From: Armigeres subalbatus
Lineage: Eukaryota > Arthropoda > Insecta > Diptera > Culicidae
Length of the DNA: 64,000 nt
NCBI RefSeq assembly: GCF_024139115.2
Contig: NC_085140.1
Span: 43,742,180-43,806,179 of the forward strand
Reading direction: 5' to 3'
A program made the translations under genes and the position numbers. The notes under the pieces were generated by a model. It was not told the origin of the DNA. It worked only from the letters and a program-made list of their open reading frames with translations, and made no database searches. Positions 52,716 to 63,240 of the stretch are shown in pieces (the stretch's first letter is position 1; each line of letters begins with the position of its first letter).

Positions 52716-55375
52716 TTAATACAGTTCATCATATTTCCATCAGGTGTAACAGACAATCCATCCATTCCCTGGGTAATGTGAAACACTGTGTTTGCTTCCC
52801 ATTTCATGTAAATGGTAGGCATGGGAAACCCTTAAAAAACAACCAATCAAGGAATCGCCAGTCATGGTTCTATTGGAACAGAGTTTAAACAAAAATCAAC
52901 AATACCAGCTGAGCATCATTATTGAGCAAAGTTTACTCACTGCATCTGCCATTCTAAATGCCAGCATTCATATGCAAATTCCAATTTCCATTCTTATTCG
53001 ATCTTGCATATTGATGCGGACCGTCGACGGTGGTCTCTTTCAGTGCCGTAAGGCCGGAAATCCCTCGGCTGTTGGTTCTCTCCTAAGGACCTGTTCAGTA
53101 GAATCGCCATCACCGCCGCCATGGCACTTGCAGGGAGACGCCGCCAGAGTTAAAAGAGCTTCACACACATAACCCATGGAAAGCGCATCAGAAATCTAAT
53201 ACCGCTAAGTGCAGAAGGAGAAAAAATCTGTTAGCGGTAAGCCTGGGAAAGATGTTCGACCGATATTATTGTGTGCCTTGGAGGAGGTGAGTTACTGAGT
53301 GAGCCAGAGGAAATGTATTTTGCAATTCAATTCATTCTTGGTCATTCTAAAGGCAGGAACCGTCAGGAGGTGGATTTTAATGATTTCCAAAGAATAATTG
53401 AGTTTGATGAATGTTCAAACGTTTCCAATAATAGGACACATATTTGTACCGTTTTACATGAAATTGGTTTTTGATCTACGTCGAATAGGCAAATACTCCC
53501 ACCCCCACTACGGTGCTCGCCGGATGCAAACAGATGGTCGCCAACGGACCAACACCAACCAAGAGGGCCTTTTGCGAGCAGAATGTAATCAAATATGCAT
53601 TCGCAACACGGCAAATTGATTGGCCCAGAGATCGCCTTCCTGCTCCGATCAGATTCCGCCCGGTAAGCTACTCAAACAAAGATTCCGATATTTCCTGTTC
53701 GGATTTCTTTGCGCCAAATCTTGCCCCAAACGGCGCTCATCATGGTTCGGATTGCCACCCACATTTCCATTGCAACTTGTTTCCCCAGTGAAACGGAGAA
53801 CACGATACGGCGGTGTGGTGAGAACTTTCCGCATTCGCTGAAATCTCATTACAATTTCAATTAATTTTGATTGAACGTGTCGTCGTTGCCGCCGTCATCT
53901 CGTCTTCGCCGTAGTCCGCGGATGGTGATGTTCTTTTCCGGTTCTTATTGACGCGGGATATTGTTTTCGCAGCTCATATTCATGCTTGCGGGAAAGCTTC
54001 TCCGATGAATCAATTTTCATCATTGGCGTCGTCGGTACGATGATATCGCAGCGAGTGGGAATTTCGTTTCCAATGATTTGACCGAGGGGGGTGGGAACAT
54101 TTAATTACATTGCGACAAATGATAATTGGATAAGCATATAAGCGGAATGGGGATGCTGCTCGATTGTTAATGAAGTACGGAGCAGATATGAACCGAGAAA
54201 CCAGACCTGTAACTTTCATTGCGATGAAAGCATTTTCTATTTGCCTTAATGTGTATACAATGTGTGTCTTTCATATGTATGAAATAAAATTGGGAGAAAT
54301 TTAGATAGACTTATTTGTGAATGGATTTCAAATGGGTCCTCCAATTAATTCCAATAATTAAACACAATTGGAAAATCGATAATGACGTCAAAAGCAACCA
54401 AGCGGATGGTAGATTTTAATACAGTTCCGCATAAGAACTTTGCTGAATCTGTATACATTTTTGGTATATATAATATCGGAAAATTTTAATACAGTATCTG
54501 TATGAATATTCAGATATATCAAAAGATTAATTGTTTCCATCGAGTAGCGAAATAATGGAACTTTCATATAAGCGTAAATTACGACAGAGTCCCAAAGAAC
54601 ATGCTAGTCCTCACCTCGCGTTTCTTCTCGCACATCTGAAAACAATTTTTTCGTGTTTGCTGCAAGTGAGCAAAAGTGATAAACTACTTTTCGCTTTTGC
54701 CTGTGGTTTAGCGCTATGTAGTTTTGCAATTGGATTCCAACGCGATTCACCATAATTTTCAAAAATGCATAAAATTCAATATTTTAACGTTATCCTAACA
54801 TTCGGTAATTATAATGTCCATGATTTGTACGCCTGCCGAGAAAAATTGCAATCAATAATCATTCATGCAATTATAGCGAAATGTTCCAGATGAACCTTTA
54901 TGTGATAAGTATTCGGAATATGAGTCTGTTCGGGATTTGAGTCAAAAAGCTTTTCTATGCCCACCATTGCATGAGTAATACCGTAGTTTTCTCAGGAAAT
55001 GCTTCATTCAACAGAAATTTGCCATCCTGTGTTTGTTAACAAAACAAGTTACCCAAATCGCAGATCGGTCTCGATATTATACATATTTATTTATATTTAC
55101 ATTTTCAACTTTTGTTCGATATCATAATACATGTATGAATATGAATAGAATTTGCATATCAAGACATTGCAATGCATTGCTTGCACATTTAGGACTATGT
55201 TATCAAGTCCTAGTTGAATAGCCGTGGTGATGTATAACTTATTAATAGAAAATCAGAAGGGTTTTGTACAAGCACGACCGCTGAACGAAAACTATGAAAA
55301 AACAGTTTAGTGCACTGAGGAATGTAGTGCCATCATATATGAATATTTTAAGATAATTATTTTGAATTCTTAATT
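52716..55375. other. Largely unassigned DNA, one weak exon candidate
   Basis: The GC-richer part is 53000-54100. The stretch 53481-53652 has an open frame (TVLAGCKQMVANGPTPTKRA, then TRQIDWPRDRLPAPIRFRP) ending at a donor-like GTAAGC, but no upstream exon is recognisable and the opposite strand is also open. From 54200 on it is AT-rich, with the TTAA-type MITE copy at 54574. Confidence 0.35.
54574..54752. mobile_element. Truncated copy of the TTAA-flanked 245-bp MITE
   Basis: GTAAATTACGACAGAGTCCC, CCTCACCTCGCGTTT, TTTTTCGTGTTTGCTGCAAG and CAACGCGATTCACC follow the same order as 49661-49905, with an internal deletion. Confidence 0.72.
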
Positions 55376-55799
55376 CGCTTGTGGGCTGCAAAATGGTGGG
55401 TTGACATCAAGGAAGGAGCGCTGAACAGCGCTCTGGTCCCCACAAGTCCCTATCTCACGCCTCCACGGGTCGTCCGATGACAAAAGACCGCCAGCTAATA
55501 CTGTTGTCCTTCTGACATCAGCTAGAGTGAGAAGGTACGCCCTCGAGCGTCTGTTCACTAGGAGGTGCGGCTCAAACAGCGTCTGCCTGGTACCCAGCGG
55601 CTGATTAACGAAATGCTGTATCGCGTCAGCTACACCTAAGGTGACAGCCCCATCATCGCGATGTGAGGTAACGCGACCCCGGTAAGGTAGCTTACTGAAG
55701 CCTCTCAAATACCACGAAAATGGATATAGAAGAAAAAGAGAACGTTATTTTTGGCAACCGACCCGGCAACGAAATAAGGACTATGATTGGAAACTCGGT

Positions 55800-58760
55800 A
55801 CCTGGAATGTCAGGACTCTAAATGAACCTGGACGAGTGAGCCTTCTGGCTCGTGAACTGCAGAAGGTTGGAGTGAACGTGGCTGCTATTCAAGAAGTCCG
55901 ATGGCCTAGATCCGGAGAACTGCATTACTGCATTACAAATACTGCATTCAAGTATAACATCTATCACAGCGGCGGTGAAAAAGCAGAGCATGGAGTTGGT
56001 TTCGTAGTGATGGGCAAGCAGATGAAGCGAGTGATGCGGTGGAAACCATTAGCGAACGAATCTGTGTGTTGAGGATACGGGGCAAATTCTTCAATTACAG
56101 CCTAATCAACGTTTACGCACCGACAAACGATAAATCCGACGACGTGAAGGACACGTTTATAGAATGTCTTTGATAAAGCCTATGGAGAGTGCCAAAGCAT
56201 GACGTGTGAAATTGTTATCGGAGACGCCAACGCTCAGGTCGGTAGAGAGGACTTTTCCGTCCCACAATCGGTAGGGAGAGCCTTCACCCGCTACCAATGA
56301 CAACGGCCTACGGCTAGTAAATTTCGCGCTGCTGCCAGAGGGATGGCCATCAGTAGCACCTACTTGCACGAAAAGAACATCCGAAAGCACACCTGAGACA
56401 CCCAAATGGCGAAACTTAACCAGATAGACCATGTTCTGGTGGATGGGCGCCATTTCTCGGATGATACCGATGTGCGGACATTCAGAGGTCCGAACATTGA
56501 CTCTGATCACTACCTCGTTGTCAGTAAAATTCGATCACGGTTGTCAACTGTATCGAACGAAAGATCACAGCGAACGATGCGTTACAATATCCAGCGATTG
56601 TCGGCAGAAGAAGAGTATCGGCTGAGTACCGCCAGAAGCTCGACGAACGGATAAGTGCAATCAACGTTATGCAATAACATCAACGACCTATGGGAGTCAA
56701 TCCATGCAGCGGTGAGCACAACAGCACAAGAAGTGGTAGGCACTGCACAGAGGAGACCCAGGACGGGTTGGTTGCGGAGTGTCAGAGAGTGACAGACGAG
56801 ATGAACGTTGCCAGAAGCCGGATGTTGGTGTCAGGTACCTGATCGAAAAGAGATCGGTACAAAGAGGCAAGAAGAGTTGAACCCATCGCAGGAAGAAAAA
56901 AGAGTACAAAGAATGTTATTAGTGAGGCGCAGGAAAAAATGGAGCAGAACGATATGCGGAGGTTTTATGAGTCTGTCAATGGCGTGCGGGAGAAGGACAG
57001 CGCCATCTCCCGTCATGTGCAACGACCAACAAGGAATTTGTTTACAGATAAAACTGAAGTGGCTGCCAGGTGGAAGCAACACTTCGAGACTTTGTTGAAT
57101 GGAGGAAGTGACGGTGCATCGGTGAACAGAATAAATATTAGCGACGATGGACAAGCTGTGGAGTCACCTACATCAGATGAGGTTAAAAGCTGTCAAGGAG
57201 CTGAAAAACAATAAGGTTGCGAGAAGGACTAGCTCGGCTGAACTTCTCAAAGATGGCAGTAAGCAGCTTTATGAAGATTTGCACCATACCATATTATGTC
57301 GAAAATATGGAAATACGGTGAATTGCCTGATAGCTGGTTGGACGGGGTCATTTGCCCACACTATAAGAAAAGACAAGGACTGGAGTGCGCCAATTACGAG
57401 GAATAACCCTCCTTAATTCGGCGTACAAAATTATGTCCCGTATTCTGTTCAACATATTGAGACCGCAGAAGAGTCCTTCGTCGGCGAATACCAAGCAGGT
57501 TTTCGTGAGGGCCGATCAACGATGGATCAAATGTTTACTCCTGGAGACAAATCCTTGATAAATTCCGGAGTACAACTTGCAGACACATCATCTGTTTATT
57601 GATTTCAAGGCGGCGTACGACTCAGTGAAACGGAAATGAATTATGGCAAAATTATGCTTGAACACGGTTTTCCGGCGAAACTGATATGGCTGATTCGTAT
57701 AACGTTGGACGGATCGAAATCAAAGTGTAAGGGTTGCGGATGAAATATCGACGTCATTTGTTACCTTAGATGGATTGAAGCAGGGTGATGCACTCGAACC
57801 TACTGTTCAATATAGCGCTCGAGGGAGCGATTAGAGAGCTGGTGTGCAAAGAAGTTTTACCATTATCACAAAATCGCATATGCTCCTGGATTTGCAGGAC
57901 GATATCGATACTATCGGAATTGATCGTCAAAGCCGTGGAAGAGGCTTTTGCGCCTTTTAAGAGGGAGACAGCGAGGATTGGACTCACGATCAATACCAGC
58001 AAAACGAAGTACATGGTCGCTGGCAATCAACGTGGGTTCATTAGTGGTGGTGGTAGCGAAATAGTGCTGGATGGTGAAAAATTTGAAGTGGTAGAAGAAT
58101 TTGTGTATCTTTTTTTTTTTTTTTTTTTTTGTGTCTTTATTAAGGAGACTTTCAGCCCGAGGCTGGCTCGTCTCCGGAAATTTGTGTATCTTGGAACATT
58201 AGTGACGTGCGATAATGATGTTACCCGCGAGGTGAAAAGGCGTATTGCAGCTGCAAATAGGGCTTATTACGGACTTCGTAACCAGCTTAAGTCCCGTAGT
58301 CTGCAAACGAAAACAAAACTCGCGCTGCATACTACTCTGATTCTTCCGGTGGCTTTATACGGCCATGAGACATGGACGTTAAAGGAGGCTGATCGGAGCG
58401 TTTGAGCGTAAGGTGCTGCGGACAATACTCGGCGGTAAACAGGAGAACGGTATCTGGCGGCGTCGCATGAATCACGAATTGTACCAGGTGTATAAAGGCT
58501 GGATATTATTAAGCTTATACAACACAGCAGATCACGGTGGGCTGGTCACGTTGTTCGTATGTCGGAAGAACGTCAAGCGAAGATAATATTTAGTAGAGAA
58601 CCCGAAAGAGGCCGCAGGCTTCGTGGAAGGCCGCGTACATGATGGATTTTTGCAGTTGAAGAGGACCTGAGGGCGCTCAATGTTCAGGGCGACTGGAAGC
58701 GATTGGCCCAAGATCGAGTCCAGTGGAGAAGGATACTCCATTCGGCGTAGGTTCATCGAA
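55800..58760 (+). pseudogene. RTE-like endonuclease-RT polyprotein, broken
   Basis: Endonuclease: TWNVRTLNEPGRVSLLAREL, VAAIQEVRWP, INVYAPTNDKSDDVKD, GDANAQVGRED (normally GDFNAQ), NQIDHVLVDGRHF, DSDHYLVV. A coiled, charged linker follows (about 56580-57180). RT: a frameshifted LKNNK..R.., QAGFREGRSTMDQMF (about 57495-57535), HHLFIDFKAAYDSVK (about 57590-57630), DGLKQGDALEPTVQ-like, and LQDDIDTIGID (about 57895-57930), where FADD has become LQDD with both Asp kept. C-terminal: TLVTCDNDVTREVKRRIAAA, LPVALYGHETWTLKEADRS, then a frameshift before NHELYQVYK. Stops and shifts occur at 56070, 56172, 56652, 57412 and 58403. Confidence 0.82.
58112..58178 (-). mobile_element. Minimal hairpin retroposon, copy 2
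   Basis: Read on the minus strand it starts CGGAGACGAGCCAGCC, folds GGAGAC/GTCTCC around AGCC-TCG-GGCT, then has TTAATAAAGACAC and about 20 A. It is flanked by perfect AATTTGTGTATCTT repeats (58098-58111 and 58179-58192). The insertion plus duplication is 81 bp, a multiple of three, so the host RTE frame stays open across it. Confidence 0.88.
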
Positions 58761-58799
58761 GAGCTGTAGCCCATCAAGTATCAAGTTAGTAATTCACTT

Positions 58800-59200
58800 G
58801 TTTTGAACAAAGCTCGTATTACTAAAAATATGAACTCATGTACACGTGGTGGTCCTGAATAGAACCGAGTTGTGTCCAATAATGCGCTTTTCCAATCACT
58901 GATAGTAACAAAACCTATGTCAGAATCATTGTGCATCGTGAAAAAAAAATCTGCGAAAAAAAATATTGAGCTTCTCTCTCCGACGCGTGCTTATGGATAT
59001 GCATCTTTTTGCCGTATCCAAGCAATTATATTTTGCACTTTAAAGAAAAAAAATCTTGGATTAACTTTCTCTTGTATGAAATGGTGGTCCTGAAAAAAAC
59101 TGATCTATTTTCAATAATGCGCATTTTATATCACTCATAGCAACAAAACCAAAGTCCAAATCTTGCAGGAAAATTGCACTTAAGTGGAAAGTGGTGGAAA
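58800..59200 (-). repeat. Histone-3'-end-like repeats, group 4
   Basis: Minus-strand GGTTCTATTCAGGACC (58851-58866) and AGTTTTTTTCAGGACC (59086-59101) keep the histone stem-loop outline. Each is followed by CACCATTTCATACAAGAGAAAG-like purine-rich sequence and a CTTTAAAGTGCA block. Confidence 0.5.
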
Positions 59201-59344
59201 TTTCCACCAGGGATGCCAGATACAATTTTTATAAGTCTGTATTAATCTCAGCAAAATGTATGTATGGAGTTTAGAAGGTGAGGAATGAAAATTATTCAAA
59301 AAACATGCACTTATGACAATGTAGAATATAGTAGAAAGTCGATG

Positions 59345-59505
59345 TAAGATTTGGTCGAGTCAAGTACGAAATACTGAAGACAAGTAAGGTTACTGATGAG
59401 GTCGAATTACTTATTTTTGAAGTACAATCAAGTGGTGGGAATAAATGGGATAACACTATCTCGTCTTATGATAAGTGAACATATTCCACTAAAAAGTTAT
59501 GAATA
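59345..59505 (+). mobile_element. Penelope-like 3' end fragment
   Basis: GTCGAGTCAAGTACGAAATAC, GAGGTCGAATTACTTATT, CGTCTTATG and ATTCCACTAAAAAG follow the order of 3093-3240. Decayed. Confidence 0.6.
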
Positions 59506-59569
59506 ATGTTCTTATCAATATGTATGTCGTTACATTACCATAAATTGTTAATATTTACGCAAATTTCTA

Positions 59570-60115
59570 ACTGAAAAAGAAATATAATACAATTCCTTCC
59601 AGAACCCTAAATAACTTCGTTCGAAAACCCAGAGAATGGATTTTTTTAGATTTACGAATCGAGATTTTTTGGTTTTATGAATGAAGCTCTTTTTGGCTTT
59701 CGGAAGGAACACTTCTGGGATTCCGAATAGATTCCCTTTGCGCTTCCACACGCAACTCTTTTAGGGATTCGATAGGAAATCCCATAAGATGCCATAAGTA
59801 TTCGAATCAGAATCCATTGTCAAGAACCTGAAAAATATTTCATTCAGAAGCCCAGAACAATTGAGAGTTCAAAAGCATTACTTTCGAAAGTCCAGAAGGA
59901 TTCCGTTCGGATGACCAGAAGTATTCCGTTCGAAATTCTAGTATGATTTTGTTCATAATCCCATCGGAATTCCGTTTGGAAGTCCGAAAGGAATCCCAGA
60001 CTGATTCCGTTCGAAAGTCCAAATGAATTTCGTTCAGAAGCTCGGAAGGAGTTGTGTTCGGAAGTTCACATAATTCTGCACGGAATTCCTGAGAACGAAT
60101 ATCTTTAAGGTACCT
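59570..60115. repeat. Degenerate ATTCCGTTCGGAAGTCC repeats, left halo of the satellite
   Basis: Loose repeats such as ATTCCGTTCGAAAGTCCAGAAG recur every 25-40 bp. They resemble diverged forms of the 24-bp satellite that starts at 60457. Confidence 0.6.
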
Positions 60116-60367
60116 TAACACACCGAATACCGTGATCAGAAAATCATAAGAACTAAATTTTCAAACAGCTGGTTCTCAGCTGTCTCTTGACCGATTTTCA
60201 TAATTCTTTCACGGATGTCTTACCCATCTCATCTAGTTTCACAATGTTGGTGAGATATGTTTCTAGGCATGCTCATATTTTCCCTAGAAAGGCGTGAGCA
60301 AGGATGATTTTTTTTTCAAATATGGTAAAATTTACTTTACATGTCATATTTCAGTGTGAACAATATT

Positions 60368-60456
60368 TCTTCATCTTCTTCTTCTTATTGACATTAGATC
60401 CCCACACTGGGACAGAGCCGCCTCGCAGCTTAGTGTTCATTAAGCACTTCCACAGA
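60368..60456 (-). mobile_element. Feilai SINE fragment truncated by the satellite
   Basis: Only the tail-proximal 90 bp (TCTTCTTCTTCTTATTGACA ... AGCACTTCCACAG on plus) remains. It ends exactly where the 24-bp repeats begin. Confidence 0.85.
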
Positions 60457-61812
60457 GGTTCCTCCAGGAAGTTCCTCCAGGAATTCCTCCGGAAGTTCCT
60501 CCAGGAATTCCTCCGGAAGTTCCTCCAGGAATTCCTCCGGAAGTTCCTCCAGGAATTCCTCCGGAAGTTCCTCCAGGAATTCCTCCGGAAGTTCCTCCAG
60601 GAATTCCTCCGGAAGTTCCTCCAGGAATTCCTCCGGAAGTTCCTCCTCCAGGAATTCCTCCGAAGTTCCTCCAGGAATTCCTCCGGAAGTTCCTCCAGGA
60701 ATTCCTCCGGAAGTTCCTCCAGGAATTCCTCCCAGTTCCTCCAGGAATTCCTCCGGAAGTTCCTCCAGGAATTCCTCCGGAAGTTCCTCCAGGAATTCCT
60801 CCGAAGTTCCTCCAGGAATTCCTCCGGAAGTTCCTCCAGGAATTCCTCCGGAAGTTCCTCCAGGAATTCCTCCGAAGTTCCTCCAGGAATTCCTCCGGAA
60901 GTTCCTCCAGGAATTCCTCCGGAAGTTCCTCAGGAATTCCTCCGGAAGTTCCTCCAGGAATTCCTCCGAAGTTCCTCCAGGAATTCCTCCGGAAGTTCCT
61001 CCAGGAATTCCTCCGGAAGTTCCTCCAGGAATTCCTCCGGAAGTTCCTCCAGGAATTCCTCCGAAGTTCCTCCAGGAATTCCTCCGAAGTTCCTCCAGGA
61101 ATTCCTCCGAAGTTCCTCCAGGAATTCCTCCGAAGTTCCTCCAGGAATTCCTCCGGAAGTTCCTCCAGGAATTCCTCCTGAAGTTCCTCCAGGAATTCCT
61201 CCGGAAGTTCCTCCAGGAATTCCTCCGGAAGTTCCTCCAGGAATTCCTCCGAAGTTCCTCCAGGAATTCCTCCGGAAGTTCCTCCAGGAATTCCTCCGGA
61301 AGTTCCACCAGGAATTCCGCCGGAAGTTCCTCCAGCAATTCCTCCGGAAGTTCCAGCAGAAATTCCTCCGGAAGTTCCTCCAGGAGTTCCTCCGAAGTTC
61401 CTCCAGGAATTCCTCCGAAGTTCCTCCAGGAATTCCTACGGAAGTTCCGCCAGAAATTCCTCCGGAAGTTCTGCCGGAAATTCCTGCGGAAGTTCCTCCG
61501 GAAGTTCCTTCAGGAACTCCTCCGGAAGTTCCCCCAGGAATTCCTCCGAAAATTCCCCCAGGATTTCCTCTGGAAATTCCCCCAGGAATTCCACCGGAAG
61601 TTCCTCCAGGATTTTCTTCGGAAGTTCCTCCAGGAATTCCTCCGGAATTTCTCCGGAAGTTCCTCCAGGAATTTCTCCGGAAGTTCCTCCAGGAATTTCT
61701 CTGGAAGTTCCTCCAGGAATTCCTCCGGAAGTTCCTCCAAGAATTCTTCCGGAAGTTCCTCCAGGAATTCTTCCGGAAGTTCCTCCAGGAATTCCTCCAA
61801 ATTTTCTCCAGG
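60457..61812. repeat. 24-bp satellite (GAAGTTCCTCCAGGAATTCCTCCG)n
   Basis: About 56 units, highly uniform in the first 900 bp, with frequent 23-bp variants (CCGAAG for CCGGAAG) and point changes increasing after about 61300. Each unit contains a GGAATTCC palindrome. Because the unit is 24 bp and stop-free in several frames, long false ORFs appear on both strands. Confidence 0.95.
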
Positions 61813-63024
61813 AGTAAGTTGTGGAAATCATCCAAGATTTTTTCCGGGAGTTTCTACAGGAATTTCCTCCGGAATTCTTCCAAATTTCCACCAGGAGTTT
61901 TCGGGAGTTCCTACGAAAGTTCTATCAAATTTTTTTCAGGAATTCCTCTGGACGTTTCCAAGACAATTTCTTCGGAAGTTTCACCAGAAATCCCTTTGGA
62001 AATTCAACCAGAAATTCTTCCGAAATAAAGTCAGGAATTCCTCCGGACACTTCTCCAGGAATTTCCTAAAGGATTCCTTTCGACGTTCCATCAGGAATGA
62101 CTCCTGAACTTCCTGCAAGAACTCATCCGGAAGTTCCCTCATAAACTCATCCGGAAATTCCTCCAACATTTCTTTAGAAGGTGCTCCAGGAGTTCCAACG
62201 GAAGTTCTTCCGCAAATTTTCCAAAGGATCTACCAGGAATTAGTTGGGATGGGAATTCTTTGGCAAATTTCTCCAGGAATTCTTCGGAAAGGTCCTTGAA
62301 GAATTCTTCCCGGAATTCCTTCAAAAGTATCATCAAATTTCTTACAGGAATTTCTCAGGAAGTTTCTTCAATCTTCAATATTTTTTCGGAAGTTTCTTCA
62401 GAAATTCCTTTTGAAGCTTCTCAGGGAGTGCGTCCGATTCCTGTAGGAATTCTTTCGGAAGTTCCTGAAGCATTTCCTCTAAATCCCCTTTGTAATTTTC
62501 TATGGAGTCCAGGAATTCCTTAGGAGTTATTACGAGATTTTCCCGTGAATTCCTCTGGAAACCTACCTGCGTATTATTTAGATTTTATGAATGTTCCCCT
62601 CGAATGTCCACCAGTTTTTTCTCAAAGATTTTTTCTGATGTTCTCCCTTGATTTCCTTCGGAAATTCCCCCAAGAACTCTACATAAATTACTTAGAGAAC
62701 TCTTTAGAAATTTTTACTGAAATCCTTTCGAACCTCACAAAAAATTTCTAAACTAACTCAACCCTACTGCCTGAGTTTTTCTCAGAAATGTGTCCAGGAG
62801 TTCTTCTAGGAATACTAATGACAATTCAACTCCCTCGGAAACTTCAAATAATCCATAAATTTAATTTGAAATTAACTCGGAAATCCCTACAGGTATTTCC
62901 CAAAACATTCCTCCAAGAAGCCCTCTGAGAATCGATATTAAATTCTTCTGTAGTTCCTTCATAAATTCCCATGGACATTCCTAAACAAATTACTCTCGAA
63001 TGACACCAAAATCTTCCTAGAAAT
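61813..63024. repeat. Right halo of degenerate 24-bp satellite
   Basis: TTCCTCCAGGAATTC-like words become steadily rarer from 61813 to about 63000. This fits decay away from a homogenised core. No gene. Confidence 0.75.
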
Positions 63025-63240
63025 TTTTTTTTCCAAGTTCGTTTATTTGGTAGGCTTAGGCGTGTATAACACTTTACGGAGCCATATTTCTTTGTGATAT
63101 ATACAATCAATGTCATTTTTTTAGTTAGTAAGAGAGGGATAGGAGCCAGCGTACTCGTGGTGACTCGAGGTTAGTTTACAATATTAAAGGATGGACGAGG
63201 CTTAGGATTCGGAATCAAGGAATTTCGTCTGCTCATTGTC
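63025..63240 (-). mobile_element. T-tailed short retroposon, longest copy
   Basis: TTTCCAAGTTCGTTTATTTG, GGCTTAGGCGTGTATAACAC, AGTAAGAGAGGGATAGGAGC and CGTACTCGTGGTGACTCGAG on plus. CCTAGAAAT at 63016-63024 and 63241-63249 is a likely 9-bp target duplication. It lies inside the satellite halo. Confidence 0.7.

Larger units (their letters stand above)
55376..58795 (+). mobile_element. RTE-like non-LTR retrotransposon, near full length
   Basis: It is about 3.4 kb: a 5' UTR with AGCGCTGAACAGCGCTCTGG and GGTACCCAGCGGCTG (55415-55610), one long ORF region with endonuclease and RT, and a 3' end CCATCAAGTATCAAGTTAGT, a decayed AAGT-type tail in place of poly(A). A single ORF, BovB/CFDP2-like endonuclease and that tail point to the RTE group; the clade is an inference. 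Broken by several frameshifts. Confidence 0.78.

Noticed and set aside
53481..53652. Coding exon with a GTAAGC donor
   Set aside because: Both strands are open, there is no convincing acceptor and no partner exon; mentioned only as a weak candidate in the unassigned interval.
60304..62028. 574-residue open frame on + and frames of about 300 residues on - in the same place
   Set aside because: All come from a stop-free 24-bp satellite whose length is a multiple of three. The peptides are short-period repeats in several frames and on both strands, and the + frame starts inside unrelated DNA and a SINE fragment.
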